From NCBI RefSeq assembly GCF_004362395.1, contig NZ_SNWE01000011.1, forward strand, positions 78,726-142,725: DNA of 64,000 nucleotides, read 5' to 3'. Under the pieces are notes generated by a model. That model searched no databases, was not told the origin of the DNA, and saw nothing but the letters and a program-made list of their open reading frames with translations. A program made the position numbers and the translations under genes. Below, piece by piece: positions 46,440-56,436 of this stretch. Source of the DNA: Salegentibacter sp. 24. Lineage in GTDB: Bacteria > Bacteroidota > Bacteroidia > Flavobacteriales > Flavobacteriaceae. Numbering within the stretch: the first letter of the stretch is position 1; every line of letters begins with the position of its first letter.

Positions 46440-49400
46440 TCATTCCAAAACTACCCCCACCCCTATTTTCTCCAACAAATACGGATTATGATCAATAACC
46501 AGGATATCATTGGCCTGGCTGAGTTTGATTAATATTTCATACAATTGATCAATATCGGCATAATGTAGTCCAGTACTGGGTTCATCAAGAATATAAAGTG
46601 CTTTTTTAGTTTCATCCTGCAGCCATCTCAGCAACAATAATCGCTGCTTCTCTCCGGAAGAAAGAGATTGTACCGGCTGATCTATCCTAAGATGTGCTAA
46701 CCCGACCTCCTCCAGTTGTTTTAAAAACTCAAGGGTTTTAGCAGGTACCTTAGACTGCAATAACCATGCTCTTAATTCGAAAAGATTCAGGGTGAGGACT
46801 TCAGCGATATTCTTTGACTTAACCCTGTACGCCAATATATGTGGCCGATAGCGTTGTCCCTTACACAATTCACAAATTTCAATCTCATTGGCAACCACAT
46901 CCAGACTGGTTTCCTTATAAGCTTTGCCTTTGCAGTTGGGGCACTGGCTTGATTTTGATTTATATGAAAAATCACCAGGTCTAAGGCCTGTTTCGGACGA
47001 AAATATTTTAGTTACCTCTTTAAGCAGCTTTAAATAAGATACTAGTAAGGTACTGGCATATGATCTTAGTTTTTTAGACTCAAAATAGTGCGCTTCTGCA
47101 TACTTTTTGGGGAACAATATTTCCTCACAATTAACCGGTTTATCCATCGAAATGCTTGGAACCAGGATCTCTTTCACTAAAGTGGTCTTTCCTATTCCTG
47201 ATTTACCGCTCAGGGCGGTGATTCCTCCAACAGGAACATTCAGAGCTTCTTTTACTAAGGTATGTTTGCTGATTTTACCAATGGCAATGGACTGCTTTCC
47301 TGCCCTTAACTCAAGTCCTCTTTCTGGAGTTTTTAAATATGGATGACAATCGGCTTTATTCACATAGTCCTCAGGCGTACCTTGATAAATAATATTCCCA
47401 CCCAGCTTACCTGCCTGAGGCCCGAGTTGAACCAGATGATCAGCCTTATGAATTATCTCCTTGTTGTGCTCAATCACTATTACCGTATTTCCTTTTCCTT
47501 TAAGTTCATTTAGAATCCTGATAAGGTCGGGAATATTATCCCTGGATAACCCTGCGGAAGGTTCATCCAATAAATAGGTAATTCCCTTCAGTGGACTGTT
47601 AAGCTGTTTGATAAGTGCTACTCGTTGATTTTCTCCCCCAGAAAGTGTAAACGATTTACGATTGAGTTGTATGTGATCAATATGTAATTGCTTGGCTCTC
47701 TTTATGGTATTGATCATATGAGGCGCAATATTGGAGATGAGTTTTTGAGTTATCTCATCTTTTCCGTAATCAGCAGAAAGCCAGTTATTCAAGGATTTAA
47801 AATTCATTGACCTTAATTCGTGAATGGATTTCCCTCCAATTTGAAAAGCTAAGCGTTCTGGCTTTAACCCACTTCCAGAGCAATGACTGCATCTGGTAAA
47901 AGAGAAAAGAGCCTTAAGTTTGTCGATATTTTTATTATTCCGGGTTTTATAATATTCTTCTTTTAAATAGTGAAAAAGACCATCCCATTGCATGCTAACT
48001 GGCTGAATCCCTTCCCTGGTCTTGGTTTTGAATCTCCACTGGGCTTTCCATACCGTTTGGCCTGCGCCATAGAATAGCATATTCTTTTGGGTGTCGGTCA
48101 GCTTTTTATAAGGAGTTTCCAGGCTAAATCCATAGGTGGCACCGAGCTCTTTTACAATGGCCATGTATTGACTGTCCGCATGACCATAATAGGCCAGGGC
48201 CTTATTATGCATAAATAATCCACTGGAGATGCCCTTTTCTCTATCGAGCACTATTTTCTTTAAATCAGGAAGCAATTCTTCACCTATTCCATCGCATATG
48301 TTACACTTCCCCAATTCATGATTATTAGAAAAATGACTGGCTGACAAGTCGTTGTTCTGGTACTGCGCTTTTCTTGAAAAGGCAAAACGTAAAATTTTAT
48401 CTATTCCTGTTTGTTTAGCAATATCGGAGCGCTGAGTATAGTTTTTTTCTTTACGCGTAACGCAAATTGTAGGACTAAGCCCTTGAATATGATCTACTTC
48501 AAACTGAAAATTCACTCCTACCCTGGACCGCTGATAAGTAGAAAACTGCTTGGTCATTTCCTGTAGTCCGTAGCCGTGAAGGGTATCAATCACTAAAGAG
48601 GATTTTCCCGAACCTGAGACTCCTGTGATCACCGATAGTTGATACTTGGGAAGGTTAATGTTTAGGTTCTTTAGGTAATGTGTTCTAGCCCCTCTTATAG
48701 AGATAATATCCCTTCGCTGGTCAGATACTTTTTCTAGGTCCCCCCTTCTAGCTTTTATGGCATTGTCCACCAACTTATCACATGAGAACTTAAAAAGGGA
48801 ATGATTTTCAAAACAAATTATACCTGCTGTTTGTATTTTCAGCTGGTGCAAAGCTTTTAACAACTGCCTCACATTTTTGTGATGAAGTCCAATGCTGGGT
48901 TCCTCCAGCAATAAAAGCGTCTTTTTTGATTGTCTAGCAAAGTGCTTAGTGAGTTTAATACGCTGCGCTTCGCCCCCTGATAAGGTATTAGAAGCTTGGC
49001 CAAGTTTGATATACCCGAGGCCTAACTGCAACATCAGAGACAGTATTTTGGTAAGTTCTTGCTCTTGGAAAAAAAAATCATAAGCTTCCTCTATACTAAG
49101 GTTATAGATATCCGAAATATTTTTTTTCTTCCAATGCACTTTCAGAACTTCAGGTTTAAAGCGCTTGCCATTACAGCTTGGACAAACCTGATTAATAGTG
49201 CCCATTACATTCATAGAGAGGCTGATTACACCTGCTCCTTCACAGGCTTCACATCTTCCTGTTTTATTATTAAAAGAAAAGGCTCCCTTAGCGATCTTTA
49301 AGGATTTGGCCTCCGTAGATTTGGCCAACAGATCACGTATTTTATCGGCCAAGCCCGTATAAGTTGCAGGATTGCTTCTAGGGGTTTTACCAATAGGTTG

Positions 49401-50930
49401 ATCGGATATCCTAAGCGGTTTTAAACCTTCTTTTTCACAGTATATGGAAAGTTTTTGCAGGATTTCTTGTGTTTTTCTACTGACCACTGTCAATTCGCCT
49501 GTTTGAGGCTGAAATGAACCTACCGATTCTCGTTTAGGTGAATTATCAGGTTTAAATTTTGCTTTTTGTAATTCTGTTAAGGTGGGACTACTTGTCTCAT
49601 GTGAATTTAAAAACTTCCCAATCGATCCATTAAAAATGACTTCTCCTCCATAAACACCAGCGCCAGGGCCCAGTTCGATTACCCAGTCAGCAGACCGGAT
49701 GAAATTTAGGTTGTGTTCTACCACCATAACTGAATTGCCCCGGCTTATCAACCGATTGAAAATATGCAATAAATAGCTCTGGTAATCTTCAGATAAACCG
49801 ATGGAAGGTTCATCAAACACATAAAGAATACCCTGCAGGCTGCTATTTACCTGTTTGATCAGTTTGATGCGTTGTCCGTCACCAGAGGAAATATTCATAC
49901 TTGGAGTACTTAGTGTATAGCCCTCCATTCCCAATCGTATCAGGTCGAACAATTGTGTAGAGATTTTATCAACCAATACTTGTTCCCCCGCGGTCAGGTC
50001 AAGATCTTTGAGTTGTTCATATAGCTCGTTTAAGGAAAGGTCCATCCATTTTTGAAAATTCAGTCCTTTCCATTTGTATTTCAGGTGTTCGGCTTTAATC
50101 CTGGCTCCCTCACATTTTGGACAAGTGCTGGAACTGGCAAACTTTAAGATGTTTGGATTTCGGTCCCTTTTTAAAATGTCCTTCATAATAGGAAGCATCC
50201 CCTTGTAAAATCCTTCTTCTCGAGGTTTTGCTTTTAAACCTTCCCATCTTAAGCGAGATTCCAAAGTATGCTTACCATAAAAAACTTTGATGCGATCACT
50301 TCCGTTTAAGACAACGTCTTTTTGAGTTGCATGGAGTTTTCTCCAGGGAATATCAACACTAAATCCATGGGCTTTACAAACCTTATTTAATTCGTCAACG
50401 GTAATCTGTGAATAAACAATATAACCACTAGGCAAAGTAGTATTAATAGCCCCTTCTCTTAAGGTTTTATTTTCATCTCCGACCAACTTACCAAGATCGA
50501 TATATTCTGCCTGACCTAACCCATGACAGTGCTCACATGCTCCTTTAGGATGATTGAATGAAAAGAGCGATTTACTCATAGGCTCAATACCAGCATAACG
50601 GGCAAACAAAATTCTAAAGATAACAGCCAACTCTGAGAGTGTTCCGAAAGTAGCATTAATTGACTGGAAGCCCTTGGACTGCTCCACCTTAATGACCGGC
50701 GGTAAGCCTTCTATATCATCTACTTCAGCGGTAGGTATTAATTGTGCATTTTGCCCATTATATGCAGGAAGGCTTTCTAAAAAATAACGGTAACCCTCGT
50801 TTGCGATAACATCCATAGCAAAGGATGATTTCCCAGAACCTGATAATCCGGTGACCACCACCAATTGATTTTCAGGGATTTTTAAATTTATATTTTTGAG
50901 GTTATTCTGGTGGGCATTAATGATGCGCAT
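46440..50930 (-). CDS. Tandem-duplicated UvrA-like ABC ATPase (four ABC modules, UvrA2 type)
   Basis: A 1496-residue protein formed of two UvrA-like copies. Module 1 (about 1-445) has Walker A GLSGSGKSS (28-36), an altered signature ISSGDGQR (347) and Walker B FDEPS. Module 2 (about 480-720) has no Walker A; it keeps LSGGEAQR (650) but has LEEPS for Walker B. Module 3 (about 740-1190) has GVSGSGKSS (770), LSGGENQR (1096) and LDEPS. Module 4 (about 1205-1496) has GKSGIGKTT (1242), LSSGEKQR (1423) and LDEPS. Each module carries paired CxxC zinc motifs. The UvrB-binding insert after LFARYAG is missing in copy 1. Canonical UvrA is about 940 residues and single. A role in DNA-lesion or drug tolerance, as for UvrA2/DrrC-like proteins, is inference. 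Confidence 0.85.
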   Translation of the reverse strand: MRIINAHQNNLKNINLKIPENQLVVVTGLSGSGKSSFAMDVIANEGYRYFLESLPAYNGQNAQLIPTAEVDDIEGLPPVIKVEQSKGFQSINATFGTLSELAVIFRILFARYAGIEPMSKSLFSFNHPKGACEHCHGLGQAEYIDLGKLVGDENKTLREGAINTTLPSGYIVYSQITVDELNKVCKAHGFSVDIPWRKLHATQKDVVLNGSDRIKVFYGKHTLESRLRWEGLKAKPREEGFYKGMLPIMKDILKRDRNPNILKFASSSTCPKCEGARIKAEHLKYKWKGLNFQKWMDLSLNELYEQLKDLDLTAGEQVLVDKISTQLFDLIRLGMEGYTLSTPSMNISSGDGQRIKLIKQVNSSLQGILYVFDEPSIGLSEDYQSYLLHIFNRLISRGNSVMVVEHNLNFIRSADWVIELGPGAGVYGGEVIFNGSIGKFLNSHETSSPTLTELQKAKFKPDNSPKRESVGSFQPQTGELTVVSRKTQEILQKLSIYCEKEGLKPLRISDQPIGKTPRSNPATYTGLADKIRDLLAKSTEAKSLKIAKGAFSFNNKTGRCEACEGAGVISLSMNVMGTINQVCPSCNGKRFKPEVLKVHWKKKNISDIYNLSIEEAYDFFFQEQELTKILSLMLQLGLGYIKLGQASNTLSGGEAQRIKLTKHFARQSKKTLLLLEEPSIGLHHKNVRQLLKALHQLKIQTAGIICFENHSLFKFSCDKLVDNAIKARRGDLEKVSDQRRDIISIRGARTHYLKNLNINLPKYQLSVITGVSGSGKSSLVIDTLHGYGLQEMTKQFSTYQRSRVGVNFQFEVDHIQGLSPTICVTRKEKNYTQRSDIAKQTGIDKILRFAFSRKAQYQNNDLSASHFSNNHELGKCNICDGIGEELLPDLKKIVLDREKGISSGLFMHNKALAYYGHADSQYMAIVKELGATYGFSLETPYKKLTDTQKNMLFYGAGQTVWKAQWRFKTKTREGIQPVSMQWDGLFHYLKEEYYKTRNNKNIDKLKALFSFTRCSHCSGSGLKPERLAFQIGGKSIHELRSMNFKSLNNWLSADYGKDEITQKLISNIAPHMINTIKRAKQLHIDHIQLNRKSFTLSGGENQRVALIKQLNSPLKGITYLLDEPSAGLSRDNIPDLIRILNELKGKGNTVIVIEHNKEIIHKADHLVQLGPQAGKLGGNIIYQGTPEDYVNKADCHPYLKTPERGLELRAGKQSIAIGKISKHTLVKEALNVPVGGITALSGKSGIGKTTLVKEILVPSISMDKPVNCEEILFPKKYAEAHYFESKKLRSYASTLLVSYLKLLKEVTKIFSSETGLRPGDFSYKSKSSQCPNCKGKAYKETSLDVVANEIEICELCKGQRYRPHILAYRVKSKNIAEVLTLNLFELRAWLLQSKVPAKTLEFLKQLEEVGLAHLRIDQPVQSLSSGEKQRLLLLRWLQDETKKALYILDEPSTGLHYADIDQLYEILIKLSQANDILVIDHNPYLLEKIGVGVVLE

Positions 50931-51052
50931 AAGGGAATATTGTTTCTCTTTTTGAAAAAATAAATATAGGAAGATTATACAGCCTAAAAAGGACCTTTTA
51001 GTTAAACCATTGCAAAACTAGCTTCCTTTAAGCTTAAGATTTCTTACAATGT

Positions 51053-51172
51053 TCATTTAAGGATTCTTCCGACTTCCCAAGATTTATTGAGCTCATAACT
51101 GATAGGAATATTAAATAAGCCGATATTAAAAGTCCAGTTCAAATTTTCATTAAATTTTATTAAATTTAAATG
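51053..51172 (-). pseudogene. C-terminal remnant of a beta-barrel outer-membrane protein
   Basis: About 40 open codons on the minus strand, ending at a TGA (51053-51055), without a start. The tail (NENLNWTFNIGLFNIPIS, then YELNKSWEVGR) has the alternating pattern of outer-membrane beta strands and turns. It lies in the 333-bp gap between the UvrA-like gene and the porin pseudogene. The rest of that gap shows nothing else. The family is not identified. Confidence 0.4.
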
Positions 51173-51263
51173 CTTGCTCGAAATTATAAGTTTCCAATTA
51201 ATACAAAAATTATTGGTCAGCCTTACCTCTGTCTACATTATACTAAAATTTAAAACTATAACT

Positions 51264-52418
51264 ATGATGAAATTTTTTTTAATATGTGGGCTTTTATTGT
51301 CGCCGTGCTTAAGCTTATCGCAACAAAACGACAGTCTGGCTGAACCGCTCATTACCTTTGAAAAGAAAAAGCTCCTAAAGAATATCAATTTCACCTTTGA
51401 TATGCGTACGGAATTTCGAGCTTATGCATTTCGGGGTGGTGACCAGTATTACAATGGGATGCAGTTTCAGAACGGGTATACGGCTTTAGGAATTTCCGGG
51501 AAATTACATGAAAGGGTGAATTTCAATTTTAGAAATCGTTTTAACAAAGGAGGCGAGGTGCAAAGCCTGGACCAATTGGGTAATAATATCGAACTGGCCT
51601 ATATCGATATTAAAGCAAGTCCTTCTTTGAATATTAAACTCGGAAAAATGTTTGCCTCCTACGGGGGTTATGAATACGAATTCAGTGTCATGGATATTTT
51701 AGAATACAATGATATTTATGGCAATGCCCTGGCTTTTGTTACCGGAGCCGGGATTACTTACCAAGCTCTAGAAGATCATAAATTTGGGTTGCAAGTGTTG
51801 AACTCCCGTACTATGCTTTATGAGGATCTTTACGGCGATGTAATTGCAGAAGATATCCAGGAACCTATTTAGCCGGTCGCCATTGTCACAAACTGGCGCG
51901 GAAACTTTTTTGATGGAAAAATACAAACCATTTATAGCCTAAGCTATGGAAATGAGGTGAAAAATAGGGGGACTTATTTTTTTACCCTGGGTCACAAATA
52001 CCAGAACCGTAATCTGAGCCTTATGTATGACTTTCATTACAGTTATGAACAGGTTGATACCAAGGGTATAGTAACCAATATTATCAGTAACGACCGGTTG
52101 GCAGAGAATGCCAGGTATATTGAAAATTGGTTGAGGGCGGAATACCGCTTTAGTCCAAAATTTAAGGTTTTATTGACCCTTATGACAAGTAGTGCTTATG
52201 ATGACATTAAAACCAATAAGTATCATTTAAGAACAAGCTATGGAATGATCCCTACCCTTTATTACAGTCCCTTCAAAAATATTGATATCCGGTTTTTCTT
52301 TGCTTATATAGGACGGTATTACGATTACTCAAATTATGCGGTAGAAAATTTAGATGTCGCTGATTATAATAAAAATGAACTAAGGCTTGGCCTTATTGCC
52401 CCCCTATTATTATTATAG
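51264..52418 (+). pseudogene. Porin-like (OprO/OprP-type) outer-membrane protein interrupted by an in-frame TAG
   Basis: From the ATG at 51264 (signal peptide MMKFFLICGLLLSPCLSLS) the frame codes for a beta-barrel with repeated strands (FNFRNRFNKGG, LNIKLGKMFASYGGYEYEF). It is stopped by TAG at 51870-51872. The same frame then continues without any break through PVAIVTNWRGNFFDGKIQT, further barrel strands (SYEQVDTKG, YRFSPKFKVLLTL) and a TAG near 52418. No indel is needed to join the halves, so a single base change explains the break. The intact product would be about 384 residues. Phosphate-selective porin-like and similar barrels are the best guess for the family. Alternatives are read-through or a sequencing error. 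Confidence 0.75.
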
Positions 52419-52447
52419 GATTAGATCTGCGAAAAAATCCAGTGATG

Positions 52448-52909
52448 TTAAATTTTCTCCTTCTTTATGAGCGTAGAATGTAGCAGCTGTAGTTTCCAGC
52501 CCTCATCAGTGAGAATAGCGGTTGCACTTTCCAGCCAGTTCATTTCTCTTATTAGATCATCACCTAACATAAACTCAGCTGTATTATAATAAGCCACCCA
52601 GGCCATTTTCCCTTTAATATTTATTTCCACAAAATCGAAAGAATTTATTCTTTCCACTTCTGTATTTTGTTTTCTCGAACGCTTTAAATAATTTCTCATC
52701 TTTTCCATATCCCAAACTTCTCCGTTCTCCAAAAGCAAAAAATCCTGGGTACAATAGGTTTCTAAAGCCTGCAATTCCATATCAGAAAAGATATTTTGAA
52801 ATGAATCCTCAATAAGATCCTTGAGCTGATCTTCACTGGTCATATTGGAATTCTGCCCTAGAGCGGTTAATCCAATGAACATAACTAAAAACTGAAATAC
52901 TCTCATCAC
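52448..52909 (-). CDS. NTF2-like (DUF4440-type) exported protein
   Basis: 153 residues with a signal peptide (about 1-18, ending ALGQ). The remainder fits an NTF2-like cone fold: a helical start (EDQLKDLIEDSFQNIFSDME), then strands with FVEINIKGKMAWVAYYNTAEF and a final WKLQLLHSTLI, as in SnoaL/DUF4440 proteins. These often bind small hydrophobic ligands or act as helper domains. No catalytic residues can be assigned. It converges with the porin pseudogene and is followed in the minus direction by no partner, so the role is unknown. Confidence 0.7.
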   Translation of the reverse strand: MMRVFQFLVMFIGLTALGQNSNMTSEDQLKDLIEDSFQNIFSDMELQALETYCTQDFLLLENGEVWDMEKMRNYLKRSRKQNTEVERINSFDFVEINIKGKMAWVAYYNTAEFMLGDDLIREMNWLESATAILTDEGWKLQLLHSTLIKKEKI

Positions 52910-52977
52910 TATAAAGTTTAGAGTAAAAATAGGAACTTTAAAGGGCTTTCAGTTAAATCAACATAGCTTTTTTATCT

Positions 52978-54990
52978 CTAAAATACTGATTTCCTGAAAT
53001 AAGTTTTCCCAGCTTTTTTATTATTTAATACGGACAAAGCTTCACCAGAAGAAAAATCCTTTCTTTGAATTCTTATAGCATTTAAAATCGCCAAGAGTGC
53101 AACTCCTACATCTGCAAATACGGCTTCCCACATCGATGCCATTCCAATAGCACCTAAAAACAGGACAATAGCTTTAATCCCAAAAGCCAATACAATATTC
53201 TGTTGTACAATTCTATGAGTTGCTTTACTTATCTTGATAGCTATGGCGATTTTTGACGGCTCATCTGTCTGAATTACCACATCAGCAGTTTCTATAGCGG
53301 CATCAGATCCCAGACCCCCCATAGCGATCCCTATATCAGCCAGGGTAATTACCGGGGCATCGTTTAAGCCATCCCCAACAAAAGCAAGGACTGCTGAATT
53401 TTTCTTAAGCTTCTCAATCTCATTGATCTTTCCTTCTGGAAGCAGTTCGCCAATAACCAAGTCCAAACCAAGTTTTCGACCAATCTTATGAACAACCCTG
53501 ATCTTATCACCAGAAAGCATAACAAGATTTTGAATTCCAAGGCTCCTTAAGTTCTCTACTGCCATTTGAGCATCTGCTTTGATTTCATCTGCAATTCGAA
53601 TATATCCGCAGTAATTTTCATTGATCGCTATCACCACGGTGGTTTCGGCAATTTCATCAATGGCTTTATCATAGGAAATAGAAAATTTCTCAAGCAACTT
53701 GGTGTTCCCTGCCAGGACGCTAAATCCCTCAACCTGCCCCTTCATTCCTAATCCCGCAAATTCTTCAACTTCTTTTACTTTCGCATATTCATATTGGAAA
53801 TGTTGACAATAGGAGGTCACAGCTTTTGCCACTGGATGGGTAGACTGACTTTCCAAAGAAAAAACCAGTTTCAACATCAGGTTTTTATCAAAATTCTCAG
53901 CTACTACCCGTTGAACATTAAATACTCCTTTGGTAAGGGTGCCGGTCTTATCCATTACTACTGTGCTGAGCTTGCGCATCTGGTCAAGATAATTGGCTCC
54001 TTTAAAAAGAATCCCATTCCGGGAGGCCGCACCAATTCCGCCAAAATATCCCAATGGAATAGAGACCAAAAGGGCACAGGGACAGGAGATCACAAGGAAT
54101 ACCAGTGCCCTGTACAACCATTCTTCAAAAACATATGCATCAGCAATGAAGTAGGGTAAAACAACTAGTGCTGTAGCTAGAAAAACAACTATTGGTGTGT
54201 ATTTTCGGGCAAATCGGGTAATTAAACGTTGCGTTTTAGCCTTTCTGGTGGAAGCTTCCTGGACCAGCTCCAGGATTTTAGATAGTTTGCTATCCTCGAA
54301 CCGACTGGAAACCCTGATTAAACTAACACTTTCTAAATTAATCATCCCGGCCAAAACTGTTTCTCCTTCATACTTCCTTTTCGGCGCCGATTCTCCTGTA
54401 AGTGCTGCAGTGTTAAAGGTAGCTTTTTCAGAAATTAATTCGCCGTCAAGTGCCACTTTTTCACCTGGCTTAATCCTTATCATATTTCCAATTGCAACAA
54501 CGGATGGATGGACCACGGCCAGAGTTTTATCTGGTTTTACCACAGTCACCTCCTCTGATTGCACCTTTAGTAAACTCTCAATTGATTTTTTAGCTTTATT
54601 GACTGCTGCGCCCTGAAACAGTTCTCCCACTGCATAAAACAGCATCACAGCCACCCCTTCAGCGTATTGTCCCAGATAGAAAGCTCCAATGGTTGCGATT
54701 CCCATTAAAAAAAACTCGTTGAACACATCGCCTTTTCCAATCTGCTTTATGGCTTTCCATAGCACAGGTGTTCCCACAGGAAGATAAGCAGCCACAAAAA
54801 GAACCAACTCAAAGGTATTACTAAACCAGGATGCTGCGATGAATTCCTTTAATACAATCCCAGTTAGCAAAAGGATTAAACTTATTATAGCCAATCCATA
54901 TTCCCGGTATCTTTGAAAAAAACTTAAATTGCTTTCTTTCTCTGGTAAGGTTACTGAGGAACAGGTTTCATTTCCGCAACAATCACTCAT
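52978..54990 (-). CDS. Heavy-metal-exporting P-type ATPase (Zn/Cd/Pb type)
   Basis: 670 residues of the P1B ATPase family, which pumps metal ions from the cytoplasm with ATP. Motifs: TGES (198-201), the metal-binding CPC (303-305) in SCPCALL, the phosphorylation site DKTGT (347-351), HP (about 387) and GDGLNDAP (about 550). The usual N-terminal HMA domain is absent and replaced by a short Cys-rich start MSDCCGNETC. The CPC plus DKTG arrangement and the adjacent Fur-family gene fit a zinc/cadmium/lead type (ZntA/CadA) rather than copper, which is inference. Confidence 0.88.
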   Translation of the reverse strand: MSDCCGNETCSSVTLPEKESNLSFFQRYREYGLAIISLILLLTGIVLKEFIAASWFSNTFELVLFVAAYLPVGTPVLWKAIKQIGKGDVFNEFFLMGIATIGAFYLGQYAEGVAVMLFYAVGELFQGAAVNKAKKSIESLLKVQSEEVTVVKPDKTLAVVHPSVVAIGNMIRIKPGEKVALDGELISEKATFNTAALTGESAPKRKYEGETVLAGMINLESVSLIRVSSRFEDSKLSKILELVQEASTRKAKTQRLITRFARKYTPIVVFLATALVVLPYFIADAYVFEEWLYRALVFLVISCPCALLVSIPLGYFGGIGAASRNGILFKGANYLDQMRKLSTVVMDKTGTLTKGVFNVQRVVAENFDKNLMLKLVFSLESQSTHPVAKAVTSYCQHFQYEYAKVKEVEEFAGLGMKGQVEGFSVLAGNTKLLEKFSISYDKAIDEIAETTVVIAINENYCGYIRIADEIKADAQMAVENLRSLGIQNLVMLSGDKIRVVHKIGRKLGLDLVIGELLPEGKINEIEKLKKNSAVLAFVGDGLNDAPVITLADIGIAMGGLGSDAAIETADVVIQTDEPSKIAIAIKISKATHRIVQQNIVLAFGIKAIVLFLGAIGMASMWEAVFADVGVALLAILNAIRIQRKDFSSGEALSVLNNKKAGKTYFRKSVF

Positions 54991-55059
54991 AACTTTTTAT
55001 TTAAACTTTTTTACAGTTCAAAGTTAAGCTCATTAAGTTGCAATGAGATTGCGTTTTTA

Positions 55060-55467
55060 TTAGGAACAGTTAGCGCAAATTCCTTTTACCAGTAAATTGG
55101 TTTCTACAGGAATAAAACCTTGAGGTAGGGAAACACTAGGAATTTTAAGTTTGGGAAGACAAAAAGTATCATTACAGCTGTTACAGAAAAAATGGACATG
55201 CATATCTTCAGGAGCACATTCACATCCATCCTGGCACAATGCATATTTAGTTGCACCGGTACCGTCTTCAATACTATGAACTAATCCTTTATCCTGAAAG
55301 GTTTTGAGCGTACGATAAAGAGTAACACGATCAGCTTTTTCAAAGGTCATTTCAAGATCCTGTAAACTTACCGCTGCCTTTTGGTTTTGGAGTGCTTTTA
55401 AAACCAGTAATCGCATGGCGGTAGGCCTTACTTTATTCTGCTCTAATTTGTTTTCCAGTTTTTTCAT
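55060..55467 (-). CDS. Fur-family metal-responsive regulator
   Basis: 135 residues: N-terminal winged helix (about 1-80; VRPTAMRLLVLKALQNQKA, VTLYRTLKTFQDKGLVHSI) and a short dimer domain with the metal-binding segments HVHFFCNSCNDTFC (about 90-105). The C-terminus has a CXXC (GICANCS) of the structural zinc site. The shape resembles Fur/Zur/PerR proteins. It precedes the P-type ATPase gene by 69 bp in the same direction, so it probably senses the exported metal. It is short compared with most Fur members (about 140-150). Confidence 0.9.
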   Translation of the reverse strand: MKKLENKLEQNKVRPTAMRLLVLKALQNQKAAVSLQDLEMTFEKADRVTLYRTLKTFQDKGLVHSIEDGTGATKYALCQDGCECAPEDMHVHFFCNSCNDTFCLPKLKIPSVSLPQGFIPVETNLLVKGICANCS

Positions 55468-55853
55468 GACATATACAACATCTTACAAAGATAAAGCCTT
55501 TTCTGAACTTAATAATGGAACTCCTCCAACTAACTTGGCGCATCTCTCCCCTAGCAGGATATATCCATCTAATCGGGCCTTCGATAAGGAAAATTGACTG
55601 AAAAAGTATTGTTTTTTAACCACAACAATCATTAACTTTTTAAGTTGAGCAAAGAAAGAATTTTTCGAAATAGCTATTTTTTTTTTTTTAACTCTTTTAA
55701 ACATGATTATTGCATTTCAGTGGCGCTAAGGGCCAAGCCAGGAACTGCCTAAAAGTTTTCACAATTAATATAAAAAATAAGTGGGTAGATTAGTATATTT
55801 ATTTTAATAAATGACGAGTTTCGTAGCGTTTTTAAGGATTTTAAAATGATAAT
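55468..55853. other. Gene-free stretch with possible remnant or dispersed repeat
   Basis: No gene is supported in this 386-bp gap. One segment (about 55495-55590) is open on both strands: the minus frame includes ARLDGYILLGERCAKLVGG and the plus frame NNGTPPTNLAHLSPSRIYPS. This double openness suggests a dispersed repeat or decayed sequence rather than a gene. A run of 13 T (55677-55689) lies further on. The fur promoter must be at the left end. Confidence 0.3.
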
Positions 55854-56336
55854 ATGAATGCATGGAATTTTCAAGTAAAAAATAGTCCTAAGGAGATAAG
55901 CAAAAAATTAGAATCTTCACTAGGAAACGCTAACAAATTTGTTCTTAGTTTCAATTTTGATAAAATAAATTTAGTCAAATTTAAATTACGTAAACGACTC
56001 CTACTTCCTTTTGAAATAAATACTCAGAATAACATTATTGTGAATGGAAAAATATCAAAAACACATCCCGGAAATCAGACTATTGTAGAAGTTTCCTTTA
56101 CACAACACCCTTTAGCTAAATTATTAATGTACGTCCATATTGTATTAGGCTTGGGTTTTTTAGCCGTGGTAATTCTGGAATTGTACAGTAGTTCATATCT
56201 ATATCTGATAACTGGAATATTATTATCAATAGGAATTTTATTAGGTATTCACTTAAAGAAGAATTATGATAGGAACGTTATAGAGTATAAAAAATTAATT
56301 TCTGAAATTTTAGATCAACAAAATTTGAACTATTAA
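55854..56336 (+). CDS. Small two-helix membrane protein of unknown function
   Basis: 160 residues starting at the ATG at 55854. The N-terminal 90 residues are soluble and strand-rich (KFVLSFNFDKINLVKFKLRKR). Two membrane helices follow (LLMYVHIVLGLGFLAVVILEL and YLYLITGILLSIGILLGI, about 104-150), with a charged tail. I recognise no family. The gene is AT-rich compared with the core region and lies at the left border of the decayed island; no partner is adjacent. Confidence 0.6.
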   Translation: MNAWNFQVKNSPKEISKKLESSLGNANKFVLSFNFDKINLVKFKLRKRLLLPFEINTQNNIIVNGKISKTHPGNQTIVEVSFTQHPLAKLLMYVHIVLGLGFLAVVILELYSSSYLYLITGILLSIGILLGIHLKKNYDRNVIEYKKLISEILDQQNLNY

Positions 56337-56436
56337 AAACAATATCAGAAAATATTATTACGTTGCCAAGCCAGCGTCCCTGCTCTGCCAACTTATGCTA
56401 ACCAAAAACCGTTGACAACAAAACTCATCAATAAAT

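Noticed and set aside
46440..50930. Reading the large gene as canonical uvrA
   Set aside because: Too long, four modules, no UvrB-binding domain, and one module without Walker A.
55483..55704. 73-codon minus-strand frame upstream of fur
   Set aside because: It is open on both strands, poly-lysine at the start and includes a T/A homopolymer; no support as a gene.
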